Positions 11,579 through 20,528 of a stretch of 64,000 nucleotides of DNA are shown here, one piece after another. The notes below the pieces were generated by a model. That model did no database searches. It was not told where the DNA came from and was given only the letters and a program-made list of their open reading frames with translations. The position numbers and the translations under genes were made by a program. How positions within the stretch are numbered: position 1 is the stretch's first letter; every line of letters begins with the position of its first letter. The stretch is from Phycisphaeraceae bacterium (GTDB lineage Bacteria; Planctomycetota; Phycisphaerae; Phycisphaerales; SM1A02). Location of the stretch: contig CP054178.1 in NCBI GenBank assembly GCA_015709595.1, forward strand, positions 2,919,205 through 2,983,204. Direction: 5' to 3'.

Positions 11579-12601
11579 ATGCTTCTGCTGGCGACTGGCA
11601 TTCTGACTCTGGCTGCCGTGATCGGCGATCCTCCGATCGGCGGTGACGTCACCGAGCTCATCGTGGAGCATGCCAGAGGGCAGGCCAACGCCGACCCCGG
11701 TGCGGCTCTGGTGGACGGCATCGCACGAGACGGCGTGGCGGGTGTGCGACGGTTGTGGACCGAACTGGGAATTGCCTCCGATCTGTTCAGCGGTCTCGAA
11801 GGCGACGCGCCGGTGTCGATCGAGCGCCACGCGGTGGAGCTCAATGGCGTGGACGGCGACGAAACGCTGCTGCGGCTGTCGGATTCCTCGGGCCAGGAAG
11901 TGCAATATCTGGCCCTGCGCCGCGATGGGGATGGCTGGGGGACACAGGGGCGCGTGGAGCTGCGCAACCAGCGTCTCAACCCGCCGTGGCATCGCGTCGA
12001 GGTGCTCGGCGATCGTCGATGGCTGGTCATTCAGTCGCTTCGCGGCAGCGGAAGCGGATTTGAGCGCTACCAGGAAACCTGGTATGCGGCTGACGGACTC
12101 AAGCCGGTGCTGAGTTTTCCCAGCGGCGGCCACGTGCGTGGGCACGGCATGCCATTCAATCGGACCTTCACCGGCACGAAGATCGGACTTTCAGCCGCGG
12201 AGGATCGGCCTGTCGTCGAGGTGGAGATCAGCGCCCACTACGTGAATGGCGACGCCATCCCCATCGAGGGGTTGACCGATCTGTTCACCCGTTCCGGCGT
12301 GGTGCGCTACCGCTGGGATTCGGAAACGTCGAAATTCATACTGGACGAAGCCGGATCGGCACTGACCGAAGTCGAAGTCGTCGGCATCTTCGCCGATGAT
12401 GCGCAGGGCTTTCTGTTGCACAACTTTGCGCAGCTCCGGGAGCTGGCCCTGGGCGATGATGATCTCAAGAAACGGTGGCTGCGCCGGTTCCTCGAGGCGC
12501 GGGATGACTGCACCGAGAAGACCGTGCTGCAGGGCCTGCTCGATCCCGTCGCCCCATCGCATGACGACAGGATCGACGCGGAGCGTGCGGACGTGACATG
12601 A
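11579..12601 (+). CDS. Secreted protein of unknown function
   Basis: This 340-residue protein was not recognised. It begins with a signal-peptide-like segment (MLLLATGILTLAAVIGDPP). The rest is acidic, alternates strands and turns, and has one Cys late in the chain. TTGAAC at 11497-11502 with TAGTAT at 11522-11527 (19-nt spacer) is a possible promoter. Its stop overlaps an ATG at 12598 of the next frame, but that next gene more probably starts at 12628 under its own box. No catalytic motif can be named. Confidence 0.65.
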   Translation: MLLLATGILTLAAVIGDPPIGGDVTELIVEHARGQANADPGAALVDGIARDGVAGVRRLWTELGIASDLFSGLEGDAPVSIERHAVELNGVDGDETLLRLSDSSGQEVQYLALRRDGDGWGTQGRVELRNQRLNPPWHRVEVLGDRRWLVIQSLRGSGSGFERYQETWYAADGLKPVLSFPSGGHVRGHGMPFNRTFTGTKIGLSAAEDRPVVEVEISAHYVNGDAIPIEGLTDLFTRSGVVRYRWDSETSKFILDEAGSALTEVEVVGIFADDAQGFLLHNFAQLRELALGDDDLKKRWLRRFLEARDDCTEKTVLQGLLDPVAPSHDDRIDAERADVT

Positions 12602-12615
12602 ACCGTCGCATCGTG

Positions 12616-12621
12616 TACGCT
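12616..12621 (+). promoter_or_regulatory. -10-like box TACGCT, 6 nt before the start
   Basis: TACGCT is followed by six bases and the ATG at 12628. The same hexamer at the same 6-nt distance precedes the amidotransferase-like gene at 55270 on the other strand. Confidence 0.55.
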
Positions 12622-12627
12622 GCCGAC

Positions 12628-13182
12628 ATGTCAGCCCTTCCACAACTGGATGTGATTCGGAACGATGTGCCGCTCCACTGGCGCGATCGGTTCGAGGCCA
12701 TCATCGCCCTGACCGACGCGGTCTGCCGTGAGCATTTGAACGACGAGTACCTCGACCTGACCCGGCTTCTTGCCGGTTGCCTGTGTCAGGATGGTTCTCC
12801 GGCCGATCGCGGCCAGGTTCGCGTCTGGGCGGCCGCGGTCGTGTACACGGTCGGCTGGGTCAACTTCCTGTCCGACCCCAACAACGATCCGCATCTGCGC
12901 ACGGATGAGTTGTGCCGGTTGTTCGGCGTCTCCGAGTCGGCGATGTCACGGCGCTCGACGGAAATTCGTGAAGGGCTGGACATCGTGCCGCTCGACCCGA
13001 ACTGGTGCCTGCCGAGCCGGATGGAATCCAACCCGCTGGCCTGGATGGTTGAAGGCCCCGACGGGATCATTCTGGACGCCCGCATGTTGGCGCCAGAGAT
13101 TCAGGAGCAGCTGGCCGAGGCGGGCATCATCCCCTTTGTGCCGCAGGGCGGGTTGAAGCTCGTCGGCGAGATGCCGGAGTGA
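12628..13182 (+). CDS. DUF6398-like protein
   Basis: This 184-residue soluble protein has a helical first half (WRDRFEAIIALTDAVCREHLNDEYLDL, then a CQDGSP turn and WAAAVVYTVGWVNFLSD) and a small helix-turn-helix-like stretch (LCRLFGVSESAMSRRSTEIR) that resembles the DUF6398 family, whose function is unknown. Two starts are possible: ATG 12598, overlapping the preceding stop, or ATG 12628. The second is preferred because a TACGCT box ends 6 nt before it, an arrangement seen at several genes here. It could bind nucleic acid through the HTH-like segment, but that is inference. Confidence 0.75.
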   Translation: MSALPQLDVIRNDVPLHWRDRFEAIIALTDAVCREHLNDEYLDLTRLLAGCLCQDGSPADRGQVRVWAAAVVYTVGWVNFLSDPNNDPHLRTDELCRLFGVSESAMSRRSTEIREGLDIVPLDPNWCLPSRMESNPLAWMVEGPDGIILDARMLAPEIQEQLAEAGIIPFVPQGGLKLVGEMPE

Positions 13183-13308
13183 TCGACGATTGGTCGCGGC
13201 GGTATTCTGAAGTTCCGCGCGGCGCGAAGTCATTGCGGGAATATCATCGCCTCCCATCCGCCGCAGGGGTGGATGGTTTGCCGCTCATCCGAAGGAAGAC
13301 CCAGCGTC

Positions 13309-14517
13309 ATGGCCAAGAAGACGATCGATCAGGTGGATGTCAAGTCGAAGCGCGTGCTGATGCGCGTGGACTTCAACGTGCCGCTGGACGACTCCGGGGC
13401 GATCACGGATGACCGGCGCATCGTCGCCGCGCTGCCCAGCATCCGGTCAGTCATTGAGCGCGGCGGGCGCCTGGTGCTGATGAGCCACCTGGGCCGGCCC
13501 GAGGGCAAGGGCTTCGAATCCGAATATTCGCTCAAGCCCGTGGCCGAGCGCCTCAGGCAGTTGCTGCCCGGCGTCAAGGTGTCGATCACCGACAAGTCAC
13601 CCACCGGCGACGGTCCGCGGGCGATGGTGGAGGCGATGCAGGACGGCGAGATCGTGCTGCTGGAGAACCTGCGCTTCAACGGCGCCGAGGAGCGGAACGA
13701 CAAGAACTTTGCCGCCGCTCTGGCCCGCTACGGCGACATCTACTGCAACGACGCCTTCGGCACCGCGCACCGGGATCACGCCTCGATGGTCGGCGTGCCC
13801 CAGGCAATGGCGGGCAAGCCGCGCGTGGCGGGGTTTCTGCTGCGGGATGAAATCAAGTTCCTCTCGGGGGTCCTGGAGAAGCCGGCCAAGCCGTTCATCG
13901 CCGTGCTGGGCGGCGCCAAGGTGTCGGACAAGATCGGCGTCATCAGGAACCTGATGGGCAAGGTGGACGCCATTCTGGTGGGTGGAGCCATGGTGTACTC
14001 CTTCCTCAAGGCCCTCGACAAGAACGTGGGGTCCAGCAAGGCCCAGTTGGGCATGCTGACGGACGTGAAGGCGATGATCGACATGGCTGCGGCCAGCCAC
14101 ACCGACCTGGTGCTGCCGTCGGATCACGTCTGCGGCAAGGAGATCACCAGGCACACGCCGATCCGGGTGTTCGAGGACGCCATCGAAGACGGGTGGATGG
14201 GTCTGGATATCGGACCAAAGACCGTCGCGGCGTATGGAGCGCGGCTGTCAGGGGCCAAGACGATCATCTGGAACGGTCCGATGGGCGTGTTTGAAACTCC
14301 TCCGTTCGACGCCGGCACCCGCGGCGTAGCGGAAGCCATCGCCAAGGCCACCAAAGCGGGGGCGACCTCGATCATCGGCGGGGGAGACTCGGCGGCGGCC
14401 GTGGAGGCCTTCGGAATGGAATCGCAGTTCACGCACGTCTCGACGGGTGGGGGGGCCAGTCTGCAAATGCTCGAAGGGAAGCCGTTTACGAGTGTCGGGC
14501 TGCTGGACGAGGCGTGA
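13309..14517 (+). CDS. pgk: Phosphoglycerate kinase
   Basis: This 402-residue glycolytic enzyme transfers phosphate from 1,3-bisphosphoglycerate to ADP. Family motifs are in order: RVDFNVPLD (about 17-25), MSHLGRPEG, the substrate-binding LLENLRF, FGTAHRDHASMVG, LGGAKVSDKIGVI, LPSDHV, IWNGPMGVFE and the C-terminal GGGDSAAAVE...STGGGASL nucleotide site. The ATG at 13309 (MAKKTIDQ) is chosen with GAAGGAAG about 10 nt ahead. A TATTCT box lies at 13203-13208. It is not next to gapA or tpi. Confidence 0.97.
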   Translation: MAKKTIDQVDVKSKRVLMRVDFNVPLDDSGAITDDRRIVAALPSIRSVIERGGRLVLMSHLGRPEGKGFESEYSLKPVAERLRQLLPGVKVSITDKSPTGDGPRAMVEAMQDGEIVLLENLRFNGAEERNDKNFAAALARYGDIYCNDAFGTAHRDHASMVGVPQAMAGKPRVAGFLLRDEIKFLSGVLEKPAKPFIAVLGGAKVSDKIGVIRNLMGKVDAILVGGAMVYSFLKALDKNVGSSKAQLGMLTDVKAMIDMAAASHTDLVLPSDHVCGKEITRHTPIRVFEDAIEDGWMGLDIGPKTVAAYGARLSGAKTIIWNGPMGVFETPPFDAGTRGVAEAIAKATKAGATSIIGGGDSAAAVEAFGMESQFTHVSTGGGASLQMLEGKPFTSVGLLDEA

Positions 14518-14594
14518 CCGTGAGGTACGCTTGGTGGGCGCCAACCAGATCGGTCGGCGGTGTCCGTGGTCAGACTTCGCCAATCGTGATTTTC

Positions 14595-14623
14595 TTGCAA
14601 TTCGCGGGAACAATCGGGAGAAT
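14595..14623 (+). promoter_or_regulatory. Possible promoter of the TlpA-like gene
   Basis: TTGCAA (14595-14600) and GAGAAT (14618-14623) are separated by 17 nt, giving a leader of about 90 nt before the gene at 14717. Confidence 0.4.
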
Positions 14624-14716
14624 CGGGCGTTGACGAGAAAGGGCGGGCCCATGTCTCATCCCGCCTCGAGTTCATCCAAGGCGCACCATCCTGGTGCCAT
14701 TCGGAAGGAGCCGGTC

Positions 14717-15778
14717 ATGAAGGTTCGAACGATGTGTGCGGCGATCATGGCCCTCGCGGTGAGCGGGGCGTCGGTCGCTCAGGGCATTGGCTTTGGCGCC
14801 AATGACAAACTGACGGTCGGCAAGCAGGCGCCCAAGCTGACCATCCAGGAGTGGGTGAAGGGCGAGAAGGTCGAGTCGTTCCAGTCGGGCCACGCCTACG
14901 TGGTCGAGTTCTGGGCCACCTGGTGCGCTCCGTGCCGTCGCGCCATTCCGCACCTGACGGAACTGCAGAAGAAGTACAAGGGCAAGATGACGTTCATCGG
15001 CGTCAGCAACGAGGACGCCAGCGTGGTCAAGCCCTTCGTCGCCGAGATGGGTGACAAGATGGGCTACACCGTCGCGGTGGATCAGTCGCAGACCACGTCC
15101 CGCGAGTGGATGCAGGCCGCCGGCCAGAACGGCATTCCCTGCGCGTTCATCGTGGATGGCGCGGGCAAGATCGTCTGGATCGGCAACCCCCACGACAACG
15201 AGTTCGACAAGATCGTCGGCAAGGTGGCCGGTGGACGCTTCGACCCCGTGCTCGAAGCCAAGGCCAAGCCCCTGCTGGAGCAGGTGGACTACTCGCTCCG
15301 CATGGAGGACTGGCGCGTCTGCGAGAAGTACCTCGATCAGGTCATCGCCATGGACGCGCGGATCTTCAATCATGTGGCGATGCGCAAGTTCCGCATCCTG
15401 CTGCTGAACAAGAAGAACCTGGATGATGCGGTGGCGTTTGCCTCCGGGCCGTTCATGTCGATGTACGCCGACGACGCCGAGACGCTCGTCGCGCTGTCCA
15501 ACGACATCCTGACCAACCCGGAGATCATCAAATCCGGTCACGACCAGGCCGTGCTGAAGGCCTTGGCGCTCGATCTGGCCTCCGAGGCCGTGGACAGCAC
15601 TCGCGGGCAGGACGCGGCGGCTCTGAACGCCAAGGCGCTCGCCCTGTACCACAACGGCAAGGTCGCCGAGGCCGTCGAGACGCAGAAGAAGGCCTTCTTC
15701 ATCGCGCCTCCGGAACTGAAGGCCGAGTACAAGCGCTCGCTGGAGATGTATCAGCAGGGCGCCCGGCTGGGTCGCTGA
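14717..15778 (+). CDS. Exported TlpA/ResA-like thioredoxin-fold protein
   Basis: This 353-residue protein has a signal peptide (MKVRTMCAAIMALAVSGASVAQG), a TlpA-type thioredoxin domain (about 30-180) with the redox site WATWCAPCRRAIPH (Cys70, Cys73) and the cis-Pro loop GIPCAFIV, and a helical C-terminal half of about 170 residues that may be TPR-like. The extra Cys beside the cis-Pro is notable. A strong GGAAGGAG sits 6 nt before ATG 14717, which fixes the start against longer frames. The likely role is disulfide exchange in the periplasm. A perfect intrinsic terminator follows at 15809. Confidence 0.9.
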   Translation: MKVRTMCAAIMALAVSGASVAQGIGFGANDKLTVGKQAPKLTIQEWVKGEKVESFQSGHAYVVEFWATWCAPCRRAIPHLTELQKKYKGKMTFIGVSNEDASVVKPFVAEMGDKMGYTVAVDQSQTTSREWMQAAGQNGIPCAFIVDGAGKIVWIGNPHDNEFDKIVGKVAGGRFDPVLEAKAKPLLEQVDYSLRMEDWRVCEKYLDQVIAMDARIFNHVAMRKFRILLLNKKNLDDAVAFASGPFMSMYADDAETLVALSNDILTNPEIIKSGHDQAVLKALALDLASEAVDSTRGQDAAALNAKALALYHNGKVAEAVETQKKAFFIAPPELKAEYKRSLEMYQQGARLGR

Positions 15779-15808
15779 CGCTCGATCCTCAATCCGATGA
15801 ACTCAAGC

Positions 15809-15841
15809 GCGGCGCCGCCAATCGGCGCCGCGTTTCCTTTT
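15809..15841 (+). terminator. Intrinsic terminator after the thioredoxin-fold gene
   Basis: There is a perfect 9-bp GC stem (15809-15817 with 15823-15831), a 5-nt loop and a T-rich tail. It lies inside the longest open frame of the next gene, which argues that rpe starts further down, at 15869. Confidence 0.9.
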
Positions 15842-15854
15842 GTGCTCACGCCCC

Positions 15855-15860
15855 TATCGT
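15855..15860 (+). promoter_or_regulatory. -10-like box TATCGT, 8 nt before rpe
   Basis: TATCGT lies after the upstream terminator and 8 nt before ATG 15869, with no Shine-Dalgarno sequence between them. Confidence 0.5.
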
Positions 15861-15868
15861 CAGGTCTC

Positions 15869-16573
15869 ATGGCTGCTCCGCGCAACCTGCTGACCGAACC
15901 GCCAGGGCGTCCGCTGATCGCGCCGTCGATCCTGTCAGCCGACTTTGCGCGACTGGGTGCGGAGTGCCAGGCCGTGCTCGACGCGGGAGCGGATCTGCTG
16001 CATCTGGACGTGATGGACGGGCACTTCGTCCCCAATCTCACCATGGGCCCGGCTCTGTGCGCCTCGCTGCGCAAGGCCCTGCCGGGGGCGTTTCTCGACG
16101 TGCATCTGATGGTCACCGACCCGGCGCTGTTCGTCGCACCGTTCCGGGACGCCGGGGCCGACCACCTGACGTTTCACGCGGAAGTGGTGTCCGATCCGGT
16201 CGCCCTGGCGGACGCCATTCACCGGCACGGCATGACTGCGGGGCTGGCCATCAATCCCGGCACGCCGATCGACCCGCTGAAGCCGGTTCTGCCGGCGTTT
16301 GACCTGGTGCTGGTGATGAGCGTCAATCCGGGGTTCTCCGGTCAGTCATTCATCGCCGACGTGCTGGCCAAGACGCGCGTCGCGGCGCAGCTTGCGCGAG
16401 CGGATCAGCGTGTCGAGATGGATGGCGGAATCGGGCCCGCCACCGCCCCCGCGGTGCTGGAGGCCGGCTGCGACGTGCTGGTGGCGGCGACGGCCATCTT
16501 CCGAGCGCCGGACTACCGACAAGCCATTGCCGATCTGCGCGGGGCGGGCCTATCGTCCCCGCGACCCGGTTGA
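15869..16573 (+). CDS. rpe: Ribulose-phosphate 3-epimerase
   Basis: This 234-residue TIM-barrel enzyme interconverts ribulose-5-phosphate and xylulose-5-phosphate. Motifs: IAPSILSADFARLG, LHLDVMDGHFVPNLTMG (metal His and Asp), HLMV, the substrate loop LVMSVNPGFSGQSF, and VEMDGGIGPATAP (second metal Asp, phosphate site). The ATG at 15869 is chosen because the terminator of the preceding gene occupies the upstream part of the frame and a -10-like box precedes this ATG. accD follows after 44 nt. Confidence 0.95.
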   Translation: MAAPRNLLTEPPGRPLIAPSILSADFARLGAECQAVLDAGADLLHLDVMDGHFVPNLTMGPALCASLRKALPGAFLDVHLMVTDPALFVAPFRDAGADHLTFHAEVVSDPVALADAIHRHGMTAGLAINPGTPIDPLKPVLPAFDLVLVMSVNPGFSGQSFIADVLAKTRVAAQLARADQRVEMDGGIGPATAPAVLEAGCDVLVAATAIFRAPDYRQAIADLRGAGLSSPRPG

Positions 16574-16617
16574 TGCAGGATCGCGGCGCATCCTCGCCGC
16601 AGGACGAGTGACCACGC

Positions 16618-17502
16618 ATGACGAGAGCCACCGGTAGAACATGGGCGGACGCTCCCGACTCGCCCGGCGACCCGGCGCCCGGCGAGCCCGGGCTCTCGGC
16701 GACGGCCAAGAAGGCGGTGCCCGAGGGCGTATGGATCCGTTGTGAGGCGTGTTCCGCCATGCTGTTCCGCAAGGCGGTCGAGAACAACCTGTGGGTCTGC
16801 CCGGACTGTCAGCATCATTTCCGCATCTCCGCGTCGCAGCGCGTGAGTCAGTTGTGCGACCCCGGCAGTTTCGAGCCATTTGACGAAAACATGATCGCGG
16901 CCGACCCGTTGGAGTTCGTTGACCTCAAGCCCTACACCGGACGCATCGAAACCGAGCGCCGCAAGACAGGGCGGCCCGAGGCGGTCATCACCGGGCAGGG
17001 TTTCATCAAGGGGCGCAAGGTGGTGCTGGGCGCACTCGATCTGACGTTCATGATGGGGTCCATGGGTTCGGTGGTGGGGGAGAAGCTGGCGCGAGCCATC
17101 GAAAACGCCGCCGAGACGAATCTGCCGCTCATCATTGTCAGTTGCTCGGGCGGGGCGCGCATGCAGGAATCAGGCCTGTCGCTGATGCAGATGGCCAAGA
17201 CCTCCGCGGCGCTCGCCATGCTGGATGACCATGGCGGCCTGTTTATCTCGGTGCTGACCGATCCCACCACGGGCGGTGTGACGGCGAGCTTCGCCATGCT
17301 GGGCGATGTGATTCTGGCCGAGCCCAAGGCGCTGATCGGCTTCGCCGGTCCGCGCGTGATTCAGCAGACCATCCGTCAGGAACTGCCGCCCGGCTTCCAG
17401 CGGTCGGAGTTCCTGCTCAACTGCGGCTTCATCGATCGGGTGGTCCCGCGCGGCAAGCTGCGGGATGAGATCGCCCGCATCATCGACTTTGCGGGCAAAT
17501 GA
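16618..17502 (+). CDS. accD: Acetyl-CoA carboxylase carboxyltransferase subunit beta
   Basis: This 294-residue protein has the N-terminal zinc finger CEACSAMLF...CPDCQHHF (CxxC-x15-CxxC, residues about 42-63) and the carboxyltransferase core with GLSLMQMAK, TDPTTGGVTASFAMLGD and GPRVIQQTIRQELP. It forms the malonyl-CoA-making complex with AccA, which is encoded far away at 43136. A TATCGT box lies about 65 nt upstream. Its stop overlaps the lnt start as ATGA, so the two are translationally coupled, joining fatty-acid synthesis with lipoprotein acylation. Confidence 0.96.
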   Translation: MTRATGRTWADAPDSPGDPAPGEPGLSATAKKAVPEGVWIRCEACSAMLFRKAVENNLWVCPDCQHHFRISASQRVSQLCDPGSFEPFDENMIAADPLEFVDLKPYTGRIETERRKTGRPEAVITGQGFIKGRKVVLGALDLTFMMGSMGSVVGEKLARAIENAAETNLPLIIVSCSGGARMQESGLSLMQMAKTSAALAMLDDHGGLFISVLTDPTTGGVTASFAMLGDVILAEPKALIGFAGPRVIQQTIRQELPPGFQRSEFLLNCGFIDRVVPRGKLRDEIARIIDFAGK

Positions 17503-19223
17503 TCCCGGCAGGCGCACACGGATGCGGCGGCGTACGGGGAGCCATTGCCTCGCTGGCGTGGGCGGGCGCGGGGGCGCTGTGCTTCATGGCGGCCTTTCCG
17601 CCAATCGATCTGTGGCCGCTGGTGGCCGCTGTACCGGCCATGCTGGTGCTGGGAGCCAGGCGGTCCGGGGGCGGATGGCGGGGGTTTCTGGCCATCTTCG
17701 TGACGCAGTGGCCCATGTGGTTCTGGATGCACCGCTGGCTGGTGGACGTGACACCGATCGGATGGCCCCTGCTGGCGGTGTTCATGGCCTTCTGGCCCGC
17801 GCTGACCGCCGCGCTGGTGGTGCGGCTGGAGCGATCCGGGCGTCTTTCGAACTGGCCGCTGGCGTGGCTGATTCCGCCGATCTGGGTGGGATTGGAGTAT
17901 TTCCGCAGCGACGTGTTCATGGATGGCTACCCCTGGTTTCAGGTGGGGCATCCGCTGATCGGCTGGCTGCCGCTTGCGCAATCGGCGGACCTGCTGGGCA
18001 CGTCGCTGCTGTCGCTGCTCGTCGCCATGTTCAGCGGCGCGCTGCTGGATGGTTGGCGGTTGATGTCGCGTGGTGAGGCGACGTCGCGCCGGCAACCGTG
18101 GTGCATACTTGCACTGGTCATCACGGCTCTGCTGCTCGCTCTCAACCTCGGCTACGGGTGGTGGCGCCTCAACCAGACCATCTCGATGCGGCCGGGACCG
18201 GTGGTGCTGGCGATTCAGACCAACCTGCCGCAGAGCAACAAGCGGGCCTGGACCTTCGAGGAGCAGTTGGAGGACATGCCGCGATACGCCCGGCAGACCA
18301 TCGAGGCGCGGCAGGGTATCGAGGGGCCGGTGGACCTGGTGGTGTGGCCCGAGACCATGGCGCCAGGGTTCGGCTTCGAGCCACAGGTGATGACGATGCA
18401 GAAGGAGCGGGGCTTTCTGCCCGGCGAACTCTGGCACCAGCTCTTTCTCGAAGTGCGCGAAACGGTCGGCGCGCCGATTCTGGTGGGCAGCCCCTGCCGC
18501 ATCGGTCTGGGCGTGGACGAGTCGAGCGGAAGGCCCGTCTACACCTGGGAGGCGGCCTACAACTCGGCGTACCTGATGCAGGGCGACATGCCCTATCAAC
18601 GGTACGACAAGATCTTCCTGACGCCCTTCGGCGAAACCATGCCCTACATCTCGCATTGGGACTGGCTGGAGCGGCAACTGCTGGCGCTGGGGGCCGCCGG
18701 CATGCGGTTTGACTTGGACGCGGGCGAACGCCCGGTTCGCCTGCGGCTGGCCACCGACGCGGGAGAAGTGCGGCTGGCGACTCCCATCTGCTTCGAGGAC
18801 ACCGTGGCCAGGGTGGTGCGCCGCCTGGTGTGGGAGGACGGTCGCAAACAGGCGGACCTGCTGGTGAACCTCAGCAATGACGGTTGGTTCGGCGATCATG
18901 ATCCCGGGCGGCGGCAGCATGTGCAGGCGGCCCGTTTCAGGAGCATCGAGAACCGCCTTCCGATGATCCGCTGTGCCAACACGGGGCTGTCGGTGGCGAT
19001 TGACTCGACGGGAAAAATCATCGGTGTGGTTGAGACGGGCCGAAACACCCTCATGCGCGCTCCCGGGCATCTGGTCGTCCGCACGACGCTGGATGAACGA
19101 AAGACCCTGTACGGACGGATCGGCAACGTACTGCCGACCCTCTGTCTGGCGGCGACCGTGGGACTCTGGTGGCTGGGGCGTCGAGGCAAGGAGACGGATC
19201 ATGCATCGAATGCTGTGCGGTAG
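17499..19223 (+). CDS. lnt: Apolipoprotein N-acyltransferase
   Basis: This 574-residue integral membrane enzyme adds the third acyl chain to lipoproteins. The N-terminal half has about six membrane helices. The C-terminal nitrilase domain carries the triad Glu285 (VWPETMAPG), Lys371 (YDKIFLTPFGE) and Cys431 (TPICFEDT), with the later NLSNDGWFGDHDPGR and RSIENRLPMIRCANTG motifs, and a last helix anchors the end. It is somewhat longer than the E. coli enzyme. It starts inside the accD stop and overlaps the following lipoprotein gene by 23 nt, and that product is itself a candidate substrate. Confidence 0.95.
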   Translation: MIPAGAHGCGGVRGAIASLAWAGAGALCFMAAFPPIDLWPLVAAVPAMLVLGARRSGGGWRGFLAIFVTQWPMWFWMHRWLVDVTPIGWPLLAVFMAFWPALTAALVVRLERSGRLSNWPLAWLIPPIWVGLEYFRSDVFMDGYPWFQVGHPLIGWLPLAQSADLLGTSLLSLLVAMFSGALLDGWRLMSRGEATSRRQPWCILALVITALLLALNLGYGWWRLNQTISMRPGPVVLAIQTNLPQSNKRAWTFEEQLEDMPRYARQTIEARQGIEGPVDLVVWPETMAPGFGFEPQVMTMQKERGFLPGELWHQLFLEVRETVGAPILVGSPCRIGLGVDESSGRPVYTWEAAYNSAYLMQGDMPYQRYDKIFLTPFGETMPYISHWDWLERQLLALGAAGMRFDLDAGERPVRLRLATDAGEVRLATPICFEDTVARVVRRLVWEDGRKQADLLVNLSNDGWFGDHDPGRRQHVQAARFRSIENRLPMIRCANTGLSVAIDSTGKIIGVVETGRNTLMRAPGHLVVRTTLDERKTLYGRIGNVLPTLCLAATVGLWWLGRRGKETDHASNAVR

Positions 19224-20268
19224 CACGTGGGTGGCGACGCTGGTGCTGGCGAGCGGCTGCGGCGGTGAGCGAACCACCTCAGGCGGTGCGTGGAGCACCA
19301 AGAGCACCGGCGCCTCGGCACGCGCCGTTGAGGGCGGGTCGAATCTCGGCGTCATCGCCGTCTCCGGGCAGAACCTCGAAGACGCGGCGATCGGCCTGCT
19401 GGAGCGCGCCGCGGAGTCCGATTCCCCCCTGCTGCGGGCCAATGCCATCGAGGGGCTCCATCCCATGCCGCAACTGGCCGAGTCGTACGCCCGCGCAGGC
19501 CTGGTGAACGACAACCGCGGCGTCCGCTTCGTGGCCGCCATGACCATCGGGCGGTTGCAATTGAGGGACTCGGCCCGGCTTGTCGAACCGCTGCTGCACG
19601 ATCCGTCGGATTCCGTGCGGGCCGCGGCCATCTACGCGCTGCGGCGCTGCGGGCAGCGGGTGGACCTCAACCCGCTGGCGGGCTTTCTGGCCAGTCGTGA
19701 TCCCGAAGTCCGGGCCAACGCCGCCCTGGTGCTGGGCGAACTGGGTGAGCCGTCCGCAGCCCCGATGCTGGAGCAGTCGCTCGGGCGCGGCTCGGAGATG
19801 CTCAGTCCGGCGCAGGTTCGCGTGGTTGAGCTGCAGATTGCCGAGGCGCTGCTGAAACTGGGTCGAACCGAGCCGATTCACGCGGTGCGCGCCGCGCTGT
19901 TCTACCCGCCGGAGTTCAGCGAATCCACCGCGCTTGCCTGCCTGGTGCTGGGGCGAGTGAACGATCGCGGATCTGTGGCGTCGCTGCAGCGGCTGATCGA
20001 GGCGGACGGAGCCGAGCGTCGTCCGGCGGAGGTCCGGCTTGCCGCCGCGATGGCGCTGGCGTCGATGGGACAACTGGTGCCTGATTCGGTGGTGACACCC
20101 TACATCAGTCATGGCATTGGGGCCATTCGTTCGCAGGCGGCCCATGTGCTGGGAGCCATTCGAACGGAAGGGGCGCTGGCATCGTTGCAGCGTCTGATGA
20201 ATGACGCCGATCCGATGGTGCAAGTGTCTGCGGCAGCGTCAGTTATACGAATGACGCGCGGCGGGTGA
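19201..20268 (+). CDS. HEAT-repeat lipoprotein
   Basis: This 355-residue protein has a lipobox LASGC at about residues 16-20, so it should be triacylated by the neighbouring Lnt. After a Ser/Gly/Thr-rich linker, HEAT/PBS-lyase-type helical repeats cover most of the length, with units such as DPSDSVRAAAIYALRRCG, DPEVRANAALVLGELGEPSA and IGAIRSQAAHVLGAI. Such solenoids act as binding scaffolds. The ATG at 19201 overlaps the lnt end. The partner is unknown. Confidence 0.85.
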   Translation: MHRMLCGSTWVATLVLASGCGGERTTSGGAWSTKSTGASARAVEGGSNLGVIAVSGQNLEDAAIGLLERAAESDSPLLRANAIEGLHPMPQLAESYARAGLVNDNRGVRFVAAMTIGRLQLRDSARLVEPLLHDPSDSVRAAAIYALRRCGQRVDLNPLAGFLASRDPEVRANAALVLGELGEPSAAPMLEQSLGRGSEMLSPAQVRVVELQIAEALLKLGRTEPIHAVRAALFYPPEFSESTALACLVLGRVNDRGSVASLQRLIEADGAERRPAEVRLAAAMALASMGQLVPDSVVTPYISHGIGAIRSQAAHVLGAIRTEGALASLQRLMNDADPMVQVSAAASVIRMTRGG

Positions 20269-20346
20269 GGGCTGAAATGACCCCGGTTGCCTCGGGAACG
20301 GAGTATCGGAGTTTGACGGAATCCGGGTGGAACCGTGTCGCCGGTA

Positions 20347-20375
20347 TTGACACCCAGTCCGATCCCGTGTAAATA
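20347..20375 (+). promoter_or_regulatory. Near-consensus sigma-70 promoter
   Basis: TTGACA (20347-20352) is separated by exactly 17 nt from TAAATA (20370-20375). This is the best match to a housekeeping promoter in the window. Transcription from about 20382 would leave a GC-rich leader of about 147 nt, with a hairpin CGGTGG/CCACCG and a nested GCCCC/GGGGC stem, before the start at 20529. Confidence 0.75.
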
Positions 20376-20528
20376 GGTGTTCTGCCCGCGACTTCGGCGA
20401 GTGCGGGCCGAGCGGTGGTTGTGCCACCGGCGGCTCAAGCCCCGCGTGGGGCCTGCCGTTGCAATGGAGACGCGCCCGGCGGGGCGGCCGCCCGCTGATT
20501 TTCGTTCCTCGACGCAAGGATCCAACCC

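Noticed and set aside
15797-15868. Longer N-terminus for rpe starting at 15797
   Set aside because: This stretch contains the perfect intrinsic terminator of the previous gene. Homology and a -10-like box support 15869.
17376-19631. 751-codon open frame on the minus strand
   Set aside because: It is antisense to lnt and the end of accD. There is no domain, and the composition is typical of a codon-position shadow.
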